52,254 nucleotides of DNA from Thiomargarita sp. (GCA_020718845.1 DYRG01000018.1:1-52254), one strand, 5' to 3'; counted from the stretch's first letter, positions 10,094-20,399 are shown. Numbers and translations: made by a program. The notes: generated from the letters alone by a model not told the origin.

Positions 10094-11056
10094 TTAAGGA
10101 CGATCCGCCGCATTTTCTTTAGGTGTAACTGGCATTAAATCCGCTCGTTTAATACCCAACCACAACGCCGCCGCACTTGCAATATAAATAGAGGAATATG
10201 TACCAACTACAATCCCAATAATTAAAGCAAGTGCAAACCCGTGAATTAAATCTCCCCCTAAGAAAAATAATGCTAATACTGTTATCAATGTTGCCAATGA
10301 AGTCATAATCGTTCTAACTAGGGTTTCATTAATGGAAATATTCATGACTTCTTCAGTTGTTTCTTTGCGTATTTTGAGCAAATTATCACGAATCCGATCA
10401 AATACTACAATCGTATCATTTAACGAATAACCTACAATTGCTAGAATTGCAGCTAAAACGGTTAAATCAAATTCCAATTCAAATAGCGAAAAGATACCAA
10501 TAATTAAGATCGGATCATGCAACATTGCTAAAATCGCAGCAGCAGCAAATCGTTTCTCAAATCTTACCGCAACATAAATCAAGATTCCAATGGTTGTATA
10601 AAACATTGCCCACAAACCACCTTCAATTAAGTCTTTACCGACTTGCGGTCCAACAAATTCTACCCGTCGGACTGTCACTTGATTTTGATCGGTATCTAAC
10701 AGCTTAATGATTTCATTGCTAATCGTTTGGCTATTCTTTTCTTCACGCATTCCTAAACGAATAAGCACATCATGACTTGAACCAAAATATTGCACCATTG
10801 CATCTTTATAACCATTACCGTGTAATGTTTCACGAACTTGATTTAAATCAGCGGTTTGCACATATCGCAACTCTAACAATGTTCCGCCTGTGAAATCGAT
10901 TCCTAACACCATTCCTTTCGTTAAAAAAGAACCAATTGAAATCAAGGTTAATGCAATACTAATCATTGCCCAAAGGTTACGGCGACCCTTATCCATGAAA
11001 CGATAATTAAATTCATGGTACGACGACATCCGTAGGATTTCTAAAATGCCTTTCAT
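10094..11056 (-). CDS. secF: Protein translocase subunit SecF
   Basis: SecF joins SecD to use the proton motive force to help complete export through SecYEG. The 320-residue protein has the N-terminal membrane segment, the first periplasmic motif (LGIDFTGGTLLELRY) and five more C-terminal membrane segments. It also has the conserved VGYSLNDTIVVFDRIRDN followed by ETLVRTIMTSLATL. It lies 11 bases after secD. The hydrophobic profile and length agree with the family. Confidence 0.97.
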   Translation of the reverse strand: MKGILEILRMSSYHEFNYRFMDKGRRNLWAMISIALTLISIGSFLTKGMVLGIDFTGGTLLELRYVQTADLNQVRETLHGNGYKDAMVQYFGSSHDVLIRLGMREEKNSQTISNEIIKLLDTDQNQVTVRRVEFVGPQVGKDLIEGGLWAMFYTTIGILIYVAVRFEKRFAAAAILAMLHDPILIIGIFSLFELEFDLTVLAAILAIVGYSLNDTIVVFDRIRDNLLKIRKETTEEVMNISINETLVRTIMTSLATLITVLALFFLGGDLIHGFALALIIGIVVGTYSSIYIASAAALWLGIKRADLMPVTPKENAADRP

Positions 11057-11067
11057 TATTTCTGCTC

Positions 11068-12891
11068 CTATATCGATAATTTGTCGATTTTTCTATTACC
11101 ATAAAACCAATTGGTCATCCCTCTACTTACCGTCACAGCCGTGAACATCGAGGTTAAAATACCTAAGCATAAGGTAATTGCAAATCCTTTCACAGGACCG
11201 CTTCCAAAACTAAATAATGCTAAGCCACCAATTAAGGTCGTAACGTTAGAATCTAAAATCGTTGCCCATGCTTTTTCATATCCTGCATAGATACAGGCTT
11301 GTGGACTGTTTCCGATTTTAATTTCCTCACGGATTCTTTCAAAAATTAACACGTTTGCATCAATCGCCATACCAATGGTTAATAAAATGCCCGCCAAACC
11401 AGGTAAAGTTAAGGTTGCTTGCATGATCGATAATAAAGAAACCAACATGATTACATTAAGGAACAAAGATGCATTTGCAATAATTCCAAATTGTCTATAA
11501 CGAATAGAAATCATGATCACCACTAAAAGAAAACCGACAAGAATAGAATTAACGCCCTGTTTAATGTTTTCTTTTCCTAAACTGGGTCCAATCGTGCGTT
11601 CTTCAACAATTTCCATTGGGGCTTTTAATGCGCCAGCTCTCAATAATAAAGCTAAATTAATCGCTTCGTTATTTGCTAAACCCGTAATTTGAAAGTTTTG
11701 ACCAAAGGCTTCTTGAATGGTTGCAACGTTAATGACTTCTTCCACTTTCTGGCGATTTTTAACTTCTTTACCGTCCACAACGCTCGTTGTTACCTTGTTT
11801 TCAATAAACAAAACTGCCATTGGTTTCTTCACGTTTTCTTTAGTTGTTTCATACATTCGTTTAGCGCCTTTTCCATCTAAACGAACCATGACTGCGGGAC
11901 TACCAGATTGTTGATCAACACCCGAAGATGCATTACTAATTTGATCACCCGTTACAATAACACTTCTTTTCAACCAAACGGGATGTCCGTCGCGGTTTTT
12001 CATTTGTTGAGAACCCGCCCCTTCTTCACCAACTAAACGAAATTCTAAGGTGGCAGTTGAACCCAAAATTTCTTTTGCGCGAGCGGTATCTTGAACCCCT
12101 GGTAATTGAACTACAATCTTATCTTCACCTTGACGTTGAATTACAGGTTCTGCAACGCCTAACTCATTGACACGATTGCGTAAAGTTGTTAAATTTTGCT
12201 CAATTGCAGTATCTTTTACTTGTTTCAATGCTTGAGGCGTATAAGTAAAAGTTGCACTAAAGTTTTCGGGTTCGTCAGCGGTTTTAGAAATTAAATCGGG
12301 ATAACGAGTTTTGATTAAATTAACTGCTTTGTCGCGTGTTACCAAATCTGTAAAGCTAATAAAAGCCCCGCCTTGGGTATTACGTTGAACTGTTTTGTAA
12401 CGCATTTTTTCTTCACGAAAAAGATTACGAAACTCTTGAGAAAAACGTTCTTCATCTTGGCGAATCGCGGTTTGCATATCAATCGCCATTAAGAAATGAA
12501 TTCCTCCGCGTAAATCTAAGCCGAGATACATCGGTTTTGCACCAATTGCTAACAACCAATTAGGCGTTGTAGAAGCTAAATTTTGAGCAACTACAAACCC
12601 TGACAAAGCATTTTTTAATGCGGAAGAGGCTTTCAATTGTTCATCAGTATCATTGAAACGAATGAGCATTTGTTTGTCATCACGTTCAATGCGTTTTGGA
12701 GCAATTTGGAGGTTTTTGAGCGTTTCTTCGACAGTTTTTTGAGTGTTGTCGTCGATTTTAACATCACGAGCATAAGCGGCGGAAATTTGCACCGCAGGGT
12801 CTTCCCCAAATAAATTTGGCATTGCATAGAAAGTTGCAAGCAACAACACGCCTAAAATTGCTAGATATTTCCATGTAGAATATTGATTCAT
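11068..12891 (-). CDS. secD: Protein translocase subunit SecD
   Basis: SecD carries the large periplasmic P1 domain of the SecDF motor. The 607-residue protein has an N-terminal helix (WKYLAILGVLLLATFYAMPN) and the motif YLGLDLRGGIHFLMAI near residue 120. RVNELGVAEPVIQRQG and VQLPGVQDTARAKEILG follow. A C-terminal membrane domain has LPGLAGILLTIGMAIDANVL and IFERIREE. Its ATG overlaps the yajC stop by 4 bases, indicating coupled translation. Length agrees with the family. Confidence 0.97.
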   Translation of the reverse strand: MNQYSTWKYLAILGVLLLATFYAMPNLFGEDPAVQISAAYARDVKIDDNTQKTVEETLKNLQIAPKRIERDDKQMLIRFNDTDEQLKASSALKNALSGFVVAQNLASTTPNWLLAIGAKPMYLGLDLRGGIHFLMAIDMQTAIRQDEERFSQEFRNLFREEKMRYKTVQRNTQGGAFISFTDLVTRDKAVNLIKTRYPDLISKTADEPENFSATFTYTPQALKQVKDTAIEQNLTTLRNRVNELGVAEPVIQRQGEDKIVVQLPGVQDTARAKEILGSTATLEFRLVGEEGAGSQQMKNRDGHPVWLKRSVIVTGDQISNASSGVDQQSGSPAVMVRLDGKGAKRMYETTKENVKKPMAVLFIENKVTTSVVDGKEVKNRQKVEEVINVATIQEAFGQNFQITGLANNEAINLALLLRAGALKAPMEIVEERTIGPSLGKENIKQGVNSILVGFLLVVIMISIRYRQFGIIANASLFLNVIMLVSLLSIMQATLTLPGLAGILLTIGMAIDANVLIFERIREEIKIGNSPQACIYAGYEKAWATILDSNVTTLIGGLALFSFGSGPVKGFAITLCLGILTSMFTAVTVSRGMTNWFYGNRKIDKLSI

Positions 12892-13229
12892 AAGGTTTTC
12901 ATCGTTCCTTTAGGCATTACAGCACCGATTGCTGGGCGTTGCACTTTTACTTGAACATCTTGAGCAACTTCAATAATAACAAAATTATCACCTAACTCTA
13001 TGATTTTACCCAATAATCCACCCGATGTAACGACTTCATCACCTTTTGCTAAACTATCAATCATTTGTTTGTGTTCTTTCACACGTTTTGTTTGAGGACG
13101 AATCAAAAGAAAATAAAACACCGCAAACAGAACAATTAAGGGTAAGAAATCAATTAAATTAGGCATTTGTGCGGCGGCAGGTGCTGCGCCTTCTGCCCAC
13201 GCTTGTTGGATTAAAAAATTCATGGTCAC
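12888..13229 (-). CDS. yajC: Sec translocase accessory subunit YajC
   Basis: YajC is a small single-helix membrane protein that copurifies with SecDF. The 113-residue protein has a hydrophobic helix at about residues 28-45 (LIVLFAVFYFLLIRPQ, with the hallmark FLLIRPQ). A small soluble domain follows with KGDEVVTSGGLLGKI. It is first in the yajC-secD-secF operon. The tgt and queA genes that often precede yajC are not here. Instead, a divergent M61 peptidase begins 80 bases away. Confidence 0.95.
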   Translation of the reverse strand: MTMNFLIQQAWAEGAAPAAAQMPNLIDFLPLIVLFAVFYFLLIRPQTKRVKEHKQMIDSLAKGDEVVTSGGLLGKIIELGDNFVIIEVAQDVQVKVQRPAIGAVMPKGTMKTL

Positions 13230-13309
13230 TCCGAAAAAGGACTAAAAAATAAGCCCGCTATTATGCCATAATCTTGCTTGCACTGACATTTTTAAGGCAA
13301 CCTTTTATC

Positions 13310-15082
13310 ATGAACGCCATTCATTACGAGATTATTCCTCAAAATCCTCACGCTCATTTATTTGAAATCCGTTGCCACGTCGCGCATCCCGATCCCAACG
13401 GTCAACAATTTTATTTGCCAACGTGGATAATTGGAAGTTATTTGATTCGGGAGTTTGCTCGCCATATTGTGGAAATTCGAGCGGAAGCGGGTGGAAATCC
13501 TCTCAAACTCACTAAAATAAATAAAAACACTTGGCAAGCCGTTCCTACGCAAGAAAAAATTACCATCATTTATAGCATTTATGCTAAAGAATTATCGGTA
13601 AGAACCGCCTATTTAGATGCGCAAAGAGCCTTTTTCAATGGGGCAAATGTCTTTTTAGCCGTTAAAAATCAAGAATCCCAATCTTGTACAATAAATATTG
13701 ATTATTTACAAACACTTACAAAACTCAACATCGCAACCACTTTACAAAAAAATGATCATTTTTATTACGCAGAGAATTATTTGGATTTAATTGATCATCC
13801 CGTTGAAATAAGTTCTTTTGTAAGTGTTGATTTCAACGCGGCAAATATTCCTCATCAAATCATCATTTCTGGACAAACCAATATTGATTTGAATAAATTA
13901 GCAAATGATGTAAAAAAAATTTGCGAAACTGTGATGGCTTTTTGGGGAGGAAATCCGCCTTTTAAAAACTATCTTTTTTTAGTTCACGCGACTAATGATG
14001 GTTATGGTGGATTAGAGCATCAGGATTGTACTGCGTTGATTTGTAATCGTGAGGATTTGCCTATTTTAAATCAACCTTTAAAATCAGAGAATTATCAACG
14101 CTTTTTAGGTTTGTGCAGTCATGAATATTTTCATGCGTGGCACGTTAAAAAAATTAAACCTATTTCTTTTCAACTTATTGATTTAAATCAAGAAATTTAC
14201 ACGCAACAATTATGGATTTTTGAAGGAATTACCTCTTATTATGATGATTTGTTATTATTAAGAAGTGGCTGTATTTCTGAAAAAGATTATTTAATGTTAG
14301 TTGCTCAAAATATCACACGAGTTTGGCGAAGCAATGGACGTTTCAAACAATCGATTGCCGACGCAAGTTTTGACGCATGGATCAAAGCCTATCGACCTGA
14401 TGAAAATACCCCGAATGCAACCGTGAGTTATTATGCAAAAGGCGCAATGGTTGCTTTAGCCTTAGATTTAAAATTACGTTTAGAATCAAATATTTCCTTA
14501 GATCATATTATGAAATATCTTTGGCGTGAATATGGGTTAAAAAACAAAGGATTACAAGAAGGCGAATTTGAAAACATTGTTGAGCAATTAAGTGGATTAG
14601 ATTTGAAAGATTTTTTTGAGCAATATGTGTATGGAATGGAAGACCCAGCATCAAAAGAACTCTTTGCAGAATTTGGAATTTCTTTACAAGCAAGAGTCGC
14701 TGATTCTCAACAAGATAACGGAGGAAAACCCAGTAAAATCAATAAAATAAGTTCTTTAGGTTTGCGTTATAAAGTTGAAGGTGATTTTTTGAAAATTACC
14801 CATGTTTTTAGTAATGGCGCAGCAGAACAAGCGGGTTTGTCAGCAAATGATTTGATCATTGCAATTAATGGCATTAAAATAACGGCAAATCGATTAGAAC
14901 AATGTGGTTTATTAGAAACAAATACCTCATTAGAAATTCACGTTTTTCGTCATGAAAATTTGCAATTACATCATTTGATTTTGCAACCTGCGCCTTTAGA
15001 TACTTGTATTTTAAATTTAGAAAATAAGGTTTCTCAAACGATTGAAAAACGCCGTCAGCAATGGCTAATATCTAGTAAATAA
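13310..15082 (+). CDS. M61 family glycyl aminopeptidase-like metalloprotease with PDZ domain
   Basis: The protein is 590 residues from the ATG at 13310; a TTG start at 13274 is open but less likely. The zinc-binding HExxH motif appears in CSHEYFHAWHVKKIKP, with the third ligand probably in WIFEGITSYYDDL about 45 residues on. Residues about 490-560 form a PDZ domain (HVFSNGAAEQAGLSANDLII). The N-terminal domain beginning YEIIPQNPHAHLFEI is the beta-rich M61 N-domain. No signal peptide is visible, so it is probably cytoplasmic. M61 enzymes release N-terminal Gly or Ala from peptides. The gene is divergent from yajC. Confidence 0.9.
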   Translation: MNAIHYEIIPQNPHAHLFEIRCHVAHPDPNGQQFYLPTWIIGSYLIREFARHIVEIRAEAGGNPLKLTKINKNTWQAVPTQEKITIIYSIYAKELSVRTAYLDAQRAFFNGANVFLAVKNQESQSCTINIDYLQTLTKLNIATTLQKNDHFYYAENYLDLIDHPVEISSFVSVDFNAANIPHQIIISGQTNIDLNKLANDVKKICETVMAFWGGNPPFKNYLFLVHATNDGYGGLEHQDCTALICNREDLPILNQPLKSENYQRFLGLCSHEYFHAWHVKKIKPISFQLIDLNQEIYTQQLWIFEGITSYYDDLLLLRSGCISEKDYLMLVAQNITRVWRSNGRFKQSIADASFDAWIKAYRPDENTPNATVSYYAKGAMVALALDLKLRLESNISLDHIMKYLWREYGLKNKGLQEGEFENIVEQLSGLDLKDFFEQYVYGMEDPASKELFAEFGISLQARVADSQQDNGGKPSKINKISSLGLRYKVEGDFLKITHVFSNGAAEQAGLSANDLIIAINGIKITANRLEQCGLLETNTSLEIHVFRHENLQLHHLILQPAPLDTCILNLENKVSQTIEKRRQQWLISSK

Positions 15083-15141
15083 ATTATTTATTAGTTATAC
15101 TATCTTTTTCTTTTTTACAACAATGCACAAGGTAAGCATTT

Positions 15142-15753
15142 ATGAAGTTTTTAATTGATTTATTTCCCATTATTTTGTTTTTTCTGACATTTAAATTTTA
15201 TGCGGTATTTTATCCCGCAGATACTAATTTATGTGTTATGAATTTCTGTATTTCTGGCGGCGATAATGGAGCAATTTATGCGGCAACATTAGTTGCAATC
15301 ATCGCGGGTATTTTACAGGTAGCATACGAATGGTTTTCACGCGGTAAAGTAGAAACTATGTTATTGATTACTTTAGCAATGATTATTGTTTTAGGTGGAG
15401 CAACTTTAGCATTTCAAGATGAATTGTTTATCAAATGGAAACCAACCTTAGTTAATTGGGCTTTTGGCATTGTATTTATAGGAAGCCAATACATTGGAGA
15501 AAAAAACTTAATTCGACGAATGATGGAAGGAAATGTACGTTTAACCGATGAAACAATTTGGAGCAAATTAAATACTATTTGGGCAATCTTTTTTATTGTT
15601 TTGGGATTTGTTAATTTGTACGTTGCCTATTCCTTTAGCACTGAAATCTGGGTTAATTTCAAATTATTCGGATTATTAGGTCTAACTTTTGCATTTGTAA
15701 TTGGGCAAGCCTTTTATTTAACCCGTTACATTGTTGAAGAAAACGAATCATGA
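15142..15753 (+). CDS. yciB: YciB/IspA family inner-membrane septation protein
   Basis: The 203-residue, highly hydrophobic protein has about five or six membrane segments. It shows the YciB hallmarks: [18 protein letters not shown] at the start, [15 protein letters not shown] in the second helix, [19 protein letters not shown] and NLIRRMM. YciB proteins are linked to envelope integrity and septation. The last four bases overlap the start of the alarmone hydrolase gene, so translation of the two is probably coupled. Confidence 0.93.
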   Translation: MKFLIDLFPIILFFLTFKFYAVFYPADTNLCVMNFCISGGDNGAIYAATLVAIIAGILQVAYEWFSRGKVETMLLITLAMIIVLGGATLAFQDELFIKWKPTLVNWAFGIVFIGSQYIGEKNLIRRMMEGNVRLTDETIWSKLNTIWAIFFIVLGFVNLYVAYSFSTEIWVNFKLFGLLGLTFAFVIGQAFYLTRYIVEENES

Positions 15754-16322
15754 AAGAAACTTTTTCAGCGGATGAAATCCAAATTTTATTAGTATCCTTG
15801 CGTTTTTCGTCAGAGAAACATCGTAATCAACGTCGTAAAGACCCCGAAGCATCGCCTTATATCAATCATCCCATTCAAGTGGGAGAAACTATTTGGAGAG
15901 TGGGCAAAATTTATGATATTACAACAGTGATGGCGGGTTTATTACATGACACGGTTGAAGATACGCAAACCACTTTAGAAGAAATTGAGGAACATTTTGG
16001 ATTAGAAGTTGCGAATGTTGTTAAAGAAGTGACTGATGATAAAAGCCTTCCTGCCGCTGAAAGAAAACGCTTACAAATTGAACACGCGCCGCATATTTCA
16101 CCGCGTGCAAAATGGGTTAAGTTATCGGATAAAATTTGTAATATTGCAGATATTACTCATAATCCACCCAAAACTTGGTCATTAAATCGACAAATTGCAT
16201 ATTTAGATTGGACAGAGCAAGTTGTCAAAGGTTTAAGAGGATGTAGTGTAGAATTAGAGGCTTATTACGATCAAGTTTTAAAAGAAGGTCGACATTTATT
16301 AAAAATACGGGAGAAAAATTGA
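15750..16322 (+). CDS. MESH1-like HD-domain (p)ppGpp hydrolase
   Basis: The 190-residue stand-alone HD protein lacks the RelA/SpoT synthetase, TGS and ACT domains. It closely resembles animal MESH1 (HDDC3) and bacterial small alarmone hydrolases. Shared features are [18 protein letters not shown] with His40, the HD pair His66-Asp67 in [16 protein letters not shown]-like and [17 protein letters not shown] segments, and the metal-binding Asp127 in KLSDK. It should remove the 3' pyrophosphate from (p)ppGpp. Animal MESH1 also cleaves NADPH, so the substrate is not certain. It is translationally coupled to yciB and followed 1 base later by an unknown gene. Confidence 0.9.
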   Translation: MKETFSADEIQILLVSLRFSSEKHRNQRRKDPEASPYINHPIQVGETIWRVGKIYDITTVMAGLLHDTVEDTQTTLEEIEEHFGLEVANVVKEVTDDKSLPAAERKRLQIEHAPHISPRAKWVKLSDKICNIADITHNPPKTWSLNRQIAYLDWTEQVVKGLRGCSVELEAYYDQVLKEGRHLLKIREKN

Positions 16323-16323
16323 A

Positions 16324-16884
16324 ATGGCAATTCGCATGAAAACCCATTGGCATAATGATAAAGAACGTTCATTGGAAGAATTATCATCAGCGTTGGGTTT
16401 AATGATTTGGAAAGTGAGTGCAAATCGATTGCTAGAAATGGAAAATACGGGTTTCATGACTCATAGCAATATGCAACGTTTAGCGATTATAGGAGAGTTT
16501 CTGGCTTTTTTATTACAAGCGACCGATCGATTGGCATTTCAACGTTTAGAAGATGATCAAAGAAACGCTTTCATTAATGCGTTAGCAAAACATTTGGTGC
16601 GTGCTTTCAGTGAAAATCAAACTGATTTGTTAGGAAAAGGTAATGATTATGAAGGATTTTTTACGGATTTTTTAAATCAACGGGCGGAAGAATATGCAGA
16701 ATTAGGTTTTGCAAATGATGAAGCTCAATTAGATTTTCTCCGTCATTTTGGAACACAATTAGAGAAACTGTTGAGCAACAGTGCTGAAAATAAACATTGG
16801 ATTGTTCAACACGTTATTGAATTAGATGGACCGCAAGCGATTAAAAGCATTCGTCAAACTTTAGACGGTTTATTAACTTCATAA
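16324..16884 (+). CDS. Conserved hypothetical protein, alpha-helical
   Basis: I do not recognise this 186-residue protein. It is soluble, without signal or membrane segments, and predicted largely helical. The N-terminal half has WKVSANRLLEMENTGF and a hydrophobic helix, GEFLAFLLQATDRLAF. The C-terminal part includes AEEYAELGFANDEAQ. It begins 1 base after the hydrolase stop, with GGGAG in the hydrolase 3' end as ribosome site, so it belongs to the yciB-hydrolase operon. A link to alarmone or envelope physiology is only inferred from that. Confidence 0.75.
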   Translation: MAIRMKTHWHNDKERSLEELSSALGLMIWKVSANRLLEMENTGFMTHSNMQRLAIIGEFLAFLLQATDRLAFQRLEDDQRNAFINALAKHLVRAFSENQTDLLGKGNDYEGFFTDFLNQRAEEYAELGFANDEAQLDFLRHFGTQLEKLLSNSAENKHWIVQHVIELDGPQAIKSIRQTLDGLLTS

Positions 16885-17265
16885 CTTAGGCAATTTCAAG
16901 AACATATTTGATCCTAGCGTTACATTATCGATATGACCTGTTGCTTTGGTTATATTTGAAACAAAATGAATGTGAATGTTGTTTTTAATCTCTAATTTTG
17001 GTTTAACGTCGGGAGAATATTGACTAATAAAAATACCTATATGATGTTCTGAATAAAAACCTAAAATATCAAATGGTTTGTCCATTGGTATGATCTGCAT
17101 TAATGTGCCATTTGATTTCCTTAGGTATGCCAGAAAGCAAAAATGGAAAAGGTTTATTGGTATCAATCCCGATTTGATTTGCTTGAGTTTTAACAAAATA
17201 TTGTAAATCAACATAGTAAAGAGATAAAACTTTACAACATTTGCAGTAAGATGTAAAATGGAAAC
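16879..17265 (-). pseudogene. Frameshifted remnant resembling acetolactate decarboxylase
   Basis: On the minus strand two frames join into one protein-like reading. One ends near 17069 and carries KPFPFLLSGIPKEIKWHINA. The other runs from about 17085 to 16879 with DILGFYSEHHIGIFISQYSP, then HIHFVSN and ATGHIDNVTLGSNMFLKLP. The pattern KP-(Y/F)-P, GFYS, H-x-H-F-x-S and GGH-like TGHIDN recalls the C-terminal half of alpha-acetolactate decarboxylase (BudA). The break between frames lies near 17070-17090, and no credible start or N-terminal half remains. It is therefore probably a decayed gene. The family assignment is tentative. Confidence 0.45.
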
Positions 17266-17278
17266 AAATTATTTCAAG

Positions 17279-17305
17279 CCACCTGTTCGAACGGGTGGTT
17301 TTTTT
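17279..17305 (+). terminator. Rho-independent terminator before maeB
   Basis: The palindrome CCACCTGTTCGAACGGGTGG (17279-17298) forms an 8-pair stem with a TCGA loop and one G-T wobble, followed by seven T. It is the first strong plus-strand stop after the yciB operon, about 395 bases past its last gene. It lies only 35 bases before the maeB start. Confidence 0.8.
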
Positions 17306-17339
17306 ATTTGACGCTTTGAGCAAAAAAAGGTTTTAATGT

Positions 17340-19646
17340 ATGAAAATCGATAAAGAAAGTGCTTTGTATTATCACCGTAATCCAACGCCCGGAAAATTAA
17401 GCATTCAATCCACAAAACCGCTTGCAAATCAATGGGATTTGTCATTGGCATATTCTCCTGGTGTTGCAGCAGCGTGTGAGGAAATCTTACGCGATCCGAA
17501 AGAAGTTGCAACCCTAACTGCGCGGAGCAACTTGGTTGCCGTAATTACCAATGGAACGGCGGTTTTAGGGTTAGGAAATATTGGTCCGTTGGCGGCAAAA
17601 CCCGTCATGGAAGGAAAAGCGGTTTTGTTTAAGAAGTTTGCAGGCGTGGATGTCTTTGATATTGAAGTCAATTGTAATGATCCAGATTTATTAATTGAAA
17701 TCATTGCGGGATTAGAACCCACTTTTGGGGCAATTCAATTGGAAGATATTAAAGCGCCCGAATGTTTTAAAGTTGAGAAAGCGTTGCGTGAACGTTTGAA
17801 AATCCCCGTTTTCCATGATGATCAACATGGTACGGCGATTTGTGTGGCGGCGGCACTTTTAAATGGTTTGCGGGTTGTTAATAAAAATATCAATGAAATC
17901 AAAATGGTAGTCTCTGGCGCAGGCGCAGCGGCGTTGGCGTGCATTGAATTATTAATTGATTTGGGCTTAAATGCTAACAACTTGATTATATTAGATATTA
18001 AAGGCGTGGTTTATAAAGGTCGCACCGAAGAAATGGATGAATATAAAGCGCTTTATGCTGCCGATACAAATGCGAGAACATTAAGTGATGCAATAGAAAA
18101 TGCAGACGTTTTCTTAGGTTTATCTGCACCCAATGTTCTCACATCAGAAATGGTCGATAAAATGGTAGAACGTCCTTTAGTTTTTGCATTGGCGAACCCC
18201 GTTCCAGAAATCATGCCAGAAGACGTTTTGAAAGTCCGTCCAAATGCCATTATTGCAACAGGACGTTCCGATTATCCTAATCAAGTCAATAACGTATTAT
18301 GCTTTCCTTTTTTGTTTCGCGGATGCTTAGATGTGGGAGCAACTAAAATCAACCGAGAAATGGAAATTGCTTGCGTTTATGCACTAGCAGATTTAGCAAC
18401 AACTTCAACCTCAGAATACTCCGCTGCTGAAGCAGGAGATGTTTTAACTGCTGCGTATGGAAATAGTCACGAATCTAGTTTTGGTCCGAAATACATTATT
18501 CCTAAACCTTTTGATCCGCGTTTAATTACAACAATTCCTCCCGCGGTTGCAAAAGCTGCAATGGAAACAGGGGTTGCAACTCGTCCAATTACCGATTTCA
18601 ATTTATATCATGAACAATTAGGGCGTTATGTTTCTCGGTCGGGAAATATTATGCGAAGTATTTTCAATTTAGCGAAAGAAAATCCTAAACGAGTTTTATT
18701 TGCAGAAGGTGAAGATATTCGGGTTTTAAGAGCAGTAGAAGTTTTAATTCATGAGAAAGGTGCAATCCCCGTTTTAATTGGGCGTGAAGAAGGGGTTTTA
18801 CGCAGAATTGAAGAAGCGCATTTACATATTCGTCCGCACGTTGATTTTGAATTAATTGATCCGAGAAATTTTCATTTAAGAAAAAAATTATCTCAAGAAT
18901 ATCATGATCTTATGGGTCGCAAAGGTGTTCGACCCGATGAAGCACAAGTCATTATTAGAACGAATCCAACGGCATTAGGTGCTTTGCTGTTAAGAAAAGG
19001 TTATGTGGATGCAATGTTGACTGGACCTTTGGGAATATTTCAAGAGCATTTGAAACACATTACTGATATGATTAATTTGCGCCCGAATATTCGTAAAATG
19101 GCAGCCATGCAAATGCTCATTTTAGATAAAGGAACGTATTTTATTTCTGATCCGTATGTCAATGCTGATCCCACTGCGGAGGAAATTGCGGAAATTACTT
19201 TGGTTTCTGCAAATGCAATTCGTTTGTTAGGATTAACGCCCAAAGTTGCTTTGATTTCACATTCTAATTTTGGAAGTTTAAAAACGCCTTCTGCCATTAA
19301 AATGAGCACCGCATTACAAATTGTGAAAACAAGAGCACCAGATTTAGAAATAGATGGTGAAATGCAAGCCGATGCCGCGTTGCTCGAAAATGTGCGTTCA
19401 CAGTTGCTCAAAAATTCTCCCTTAAAAGGTGAAGCAAATTTATTAGTTATGCCAAATGTCGACGCAGCAAATATTACCTTTAATGCTTTAAAAGCCTTAG
19501 CAAATGGGGTTTCTGTGGGTCCTATGTTATTGGGATTAGAAAAACCGGTTCATATTTTAAGTCGTTCAGTAACAACGCGGGGCGTAATTAATTTGAGCAC
19601 CATTGCAGCGTATGCAGCTCACGTTCTTCCAAAAACGCCTTATTAA
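17340..19646 (+). CDS. maeB: NADP-dependent malic enzyme MaeB (malic enzyme-phosphotransacetylase fusion)
   Basis: The enzyme oxidatively decarboxylates malate to pyruvate with NADP. The 768-residue protein has the two-part MaeB architecture. The malic enzyme portion (about 1-430) has [34 protein letters not shown], a Rossmann motif [16 protein letters not shown] and [14 protein letters not shown] phosphotransacetylase-like domain (about 435-768, from [16 protein letters not shown]) follows; in MaeB it is regulatory rather than catalytic. The start at 17340 has AGG 9 bases upstream. A weak promoter candidate (TTGACG at 17308, 17 bases, TTTTAA at 17331) would leave almost no leader, so the true promoter is unclear. 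Confidence 0.96.
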   Translation: MKIDKESALYYHRNPTPGKLSIQSTKPLANQWDLSLAYSPGVAAACEEILRDPKEVATLTARSNLVAVITNGTAVLGLGNIGPLAAKPVMEGKAVLFKKFAGVDVFDIEVNCNDPDLLIEIIAGLEPTFGAIQLEDIKAPECFKVEKALRERLKIPVFHDDQHGTAICVAAALLNGLRVVNKNINEIKMVVSGAGAAALACIELLIDLGLNANNLIILDIKGVVYKGRTEEMDEYKALYAADTNARTLSDAIENADVFLGLSAPNVLTSEMVDKMVERPLVFALANPVPEIMPEDVLKVRPNAIIATGRSDYPNQVNNVLCFPFLFRGCLDVGATKINREMEIACVYALADLATTSTSEYSAAEAGDVLTAAYGNSHESSFGPKYIIPKPFDPRLITTIPPAVAKAAMETGVATRPITDFNLYHEQLGRYVSRSGNIMRSIFNLAKENPKRVLFAEGEDIRVLRAVEVLIHEKGAIPVLIGREEGVLRRIEEAHLHIRPHVDFELIDPRNFHLRKKLSQEYHDLMGRKGVRPDEAQVIIRTNPTALGALLLRKGYVDAMLTGPLGIFQEHLKHITDMINLRPNIRKMAAMQMLILDKGTYFISDPYVNADPTAEEIAEITLVSANAIRLLGLTPKVALISHSNFGSLKTPSAIKMSTALQIVKTRAPDLEIDGEMQADAALLENVRSQLLKNSPLKGEANLLVMPNVDAANITFNALKALANGVSVGPMLLGLEKPVHILSRSVTTRGVINLSTIAAYAAHVLPKTPY

Positions 19647-19659
19647 TCTTTTATAAAAA

Positions 19660-19686
19660 TGGAGCATGAAATATTTTTATGCTCCA
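19660..19686. terminator. Hairpin after maeB
   Basis: A perfect 8-base inverted repeat (TGGAGCAT at 19660-19667, ATGCTCCA at 19679-19686) lies 14 bases after the maeB stop, with an A-run before it. The T-run after it is weak on the plus strand. The remaining 180 bases before def show no gene. Confidence 0.5.
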
Positions 19687-19868
19687 AAGCAATTTTCTCT
19701 ATTTGGCATTTCAAAATTCTATTTCTTTTCATTCAAATGGCTTGTTTAGATTCGAAAAAAGTGGCGTTTTGCAAAAGTGGTATGTTTATTTTATGACTTA
19801 AATGCTACAATATGTTGTCAAATAACGACAGTTTTTTTATTTCCATCTCATTTTAGTGGCTATTTGTT

Positions 19869-20399
19869 ATGGCAATTTTAGATATTTTACATTTTCCCGA
19901 TCCGCGTTTGCGCACGAAAGCAAAGCCCGTCAAAGAAGTCGATGACAAAATTCGTAATTTAATCAAAGATATGTTTGAAACCATGTATCACGAAGAAGGC
20001 GTGGGTTTGGCGGCAACACAAGTGGATGTACATCAACGAGTTATCGTAATCGACATTTCAAAAGGGGGTAACAAACCTCAACACTTTATTAACCCTGAAA
20101 TTATTTCTACGGAAGGCATTTTTGTTCGAGAAGAAAAAGAGGGTTGTTTATCTGTCCCAGAAACCAACGCAGAAATCCCTCGTTTTCAAAAAATTAAAAT
20201 CCGTGCTTTAAACAATAAAAACGAAACGTTTGAATTAGAAGTCGATGCAACATCTGGAAAAGAACAGGCTTTATTAGCGGTTTGTATTCAACACGAAATG
20301 GATCATTTGGAAGGAAAGTTGTTTATCGATTATTTGTCGCCGCTCAAACGCCAACGCATCAAAGATAAATTGAAAAAACAACAACGAGAAAAAGCATGA
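19869..20399 (+). CDS. def: Peptide deformylase
   Basis: Def removes the formyl group from the N-terminal methionine of nascent proteins. The 176-residue metalloenzyme has all three motifs: GVGLAATQ (residues about 45-52), EGCLSVPE (about 93-100, with the Cys metal ligand) and HEMDHLEG (about 137-144, HExxH). Length and the basic C-terminal tail are standard. Its stop overlaps the fmt start by 4 bases. Removal and addition of the formyl group are thus encoded side by side, as in many bacteria. Confidence 0.97.
   Translation: MAILDILHFPDPRLRTKAKPVKEVDDKIRNLIKDMFETMYHEEGVGLAATQVDVHQRVIVIDISKGGNKPQHFINPEIISTEGIFVREEKEGCLSVPETNAEIPRFQKIKIRALNNKNETFELEVDATSGKEQALLAVCIQHEMDHLEGKLFIDYLSPLKRQRIKDKLKKQQREKA

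Noticed and set aside
17269-17511. Minus-strand open frame across the maeB start
   Set aside because: It crosses the terminator and the maeB N-terminus in antisense, and has no family features.
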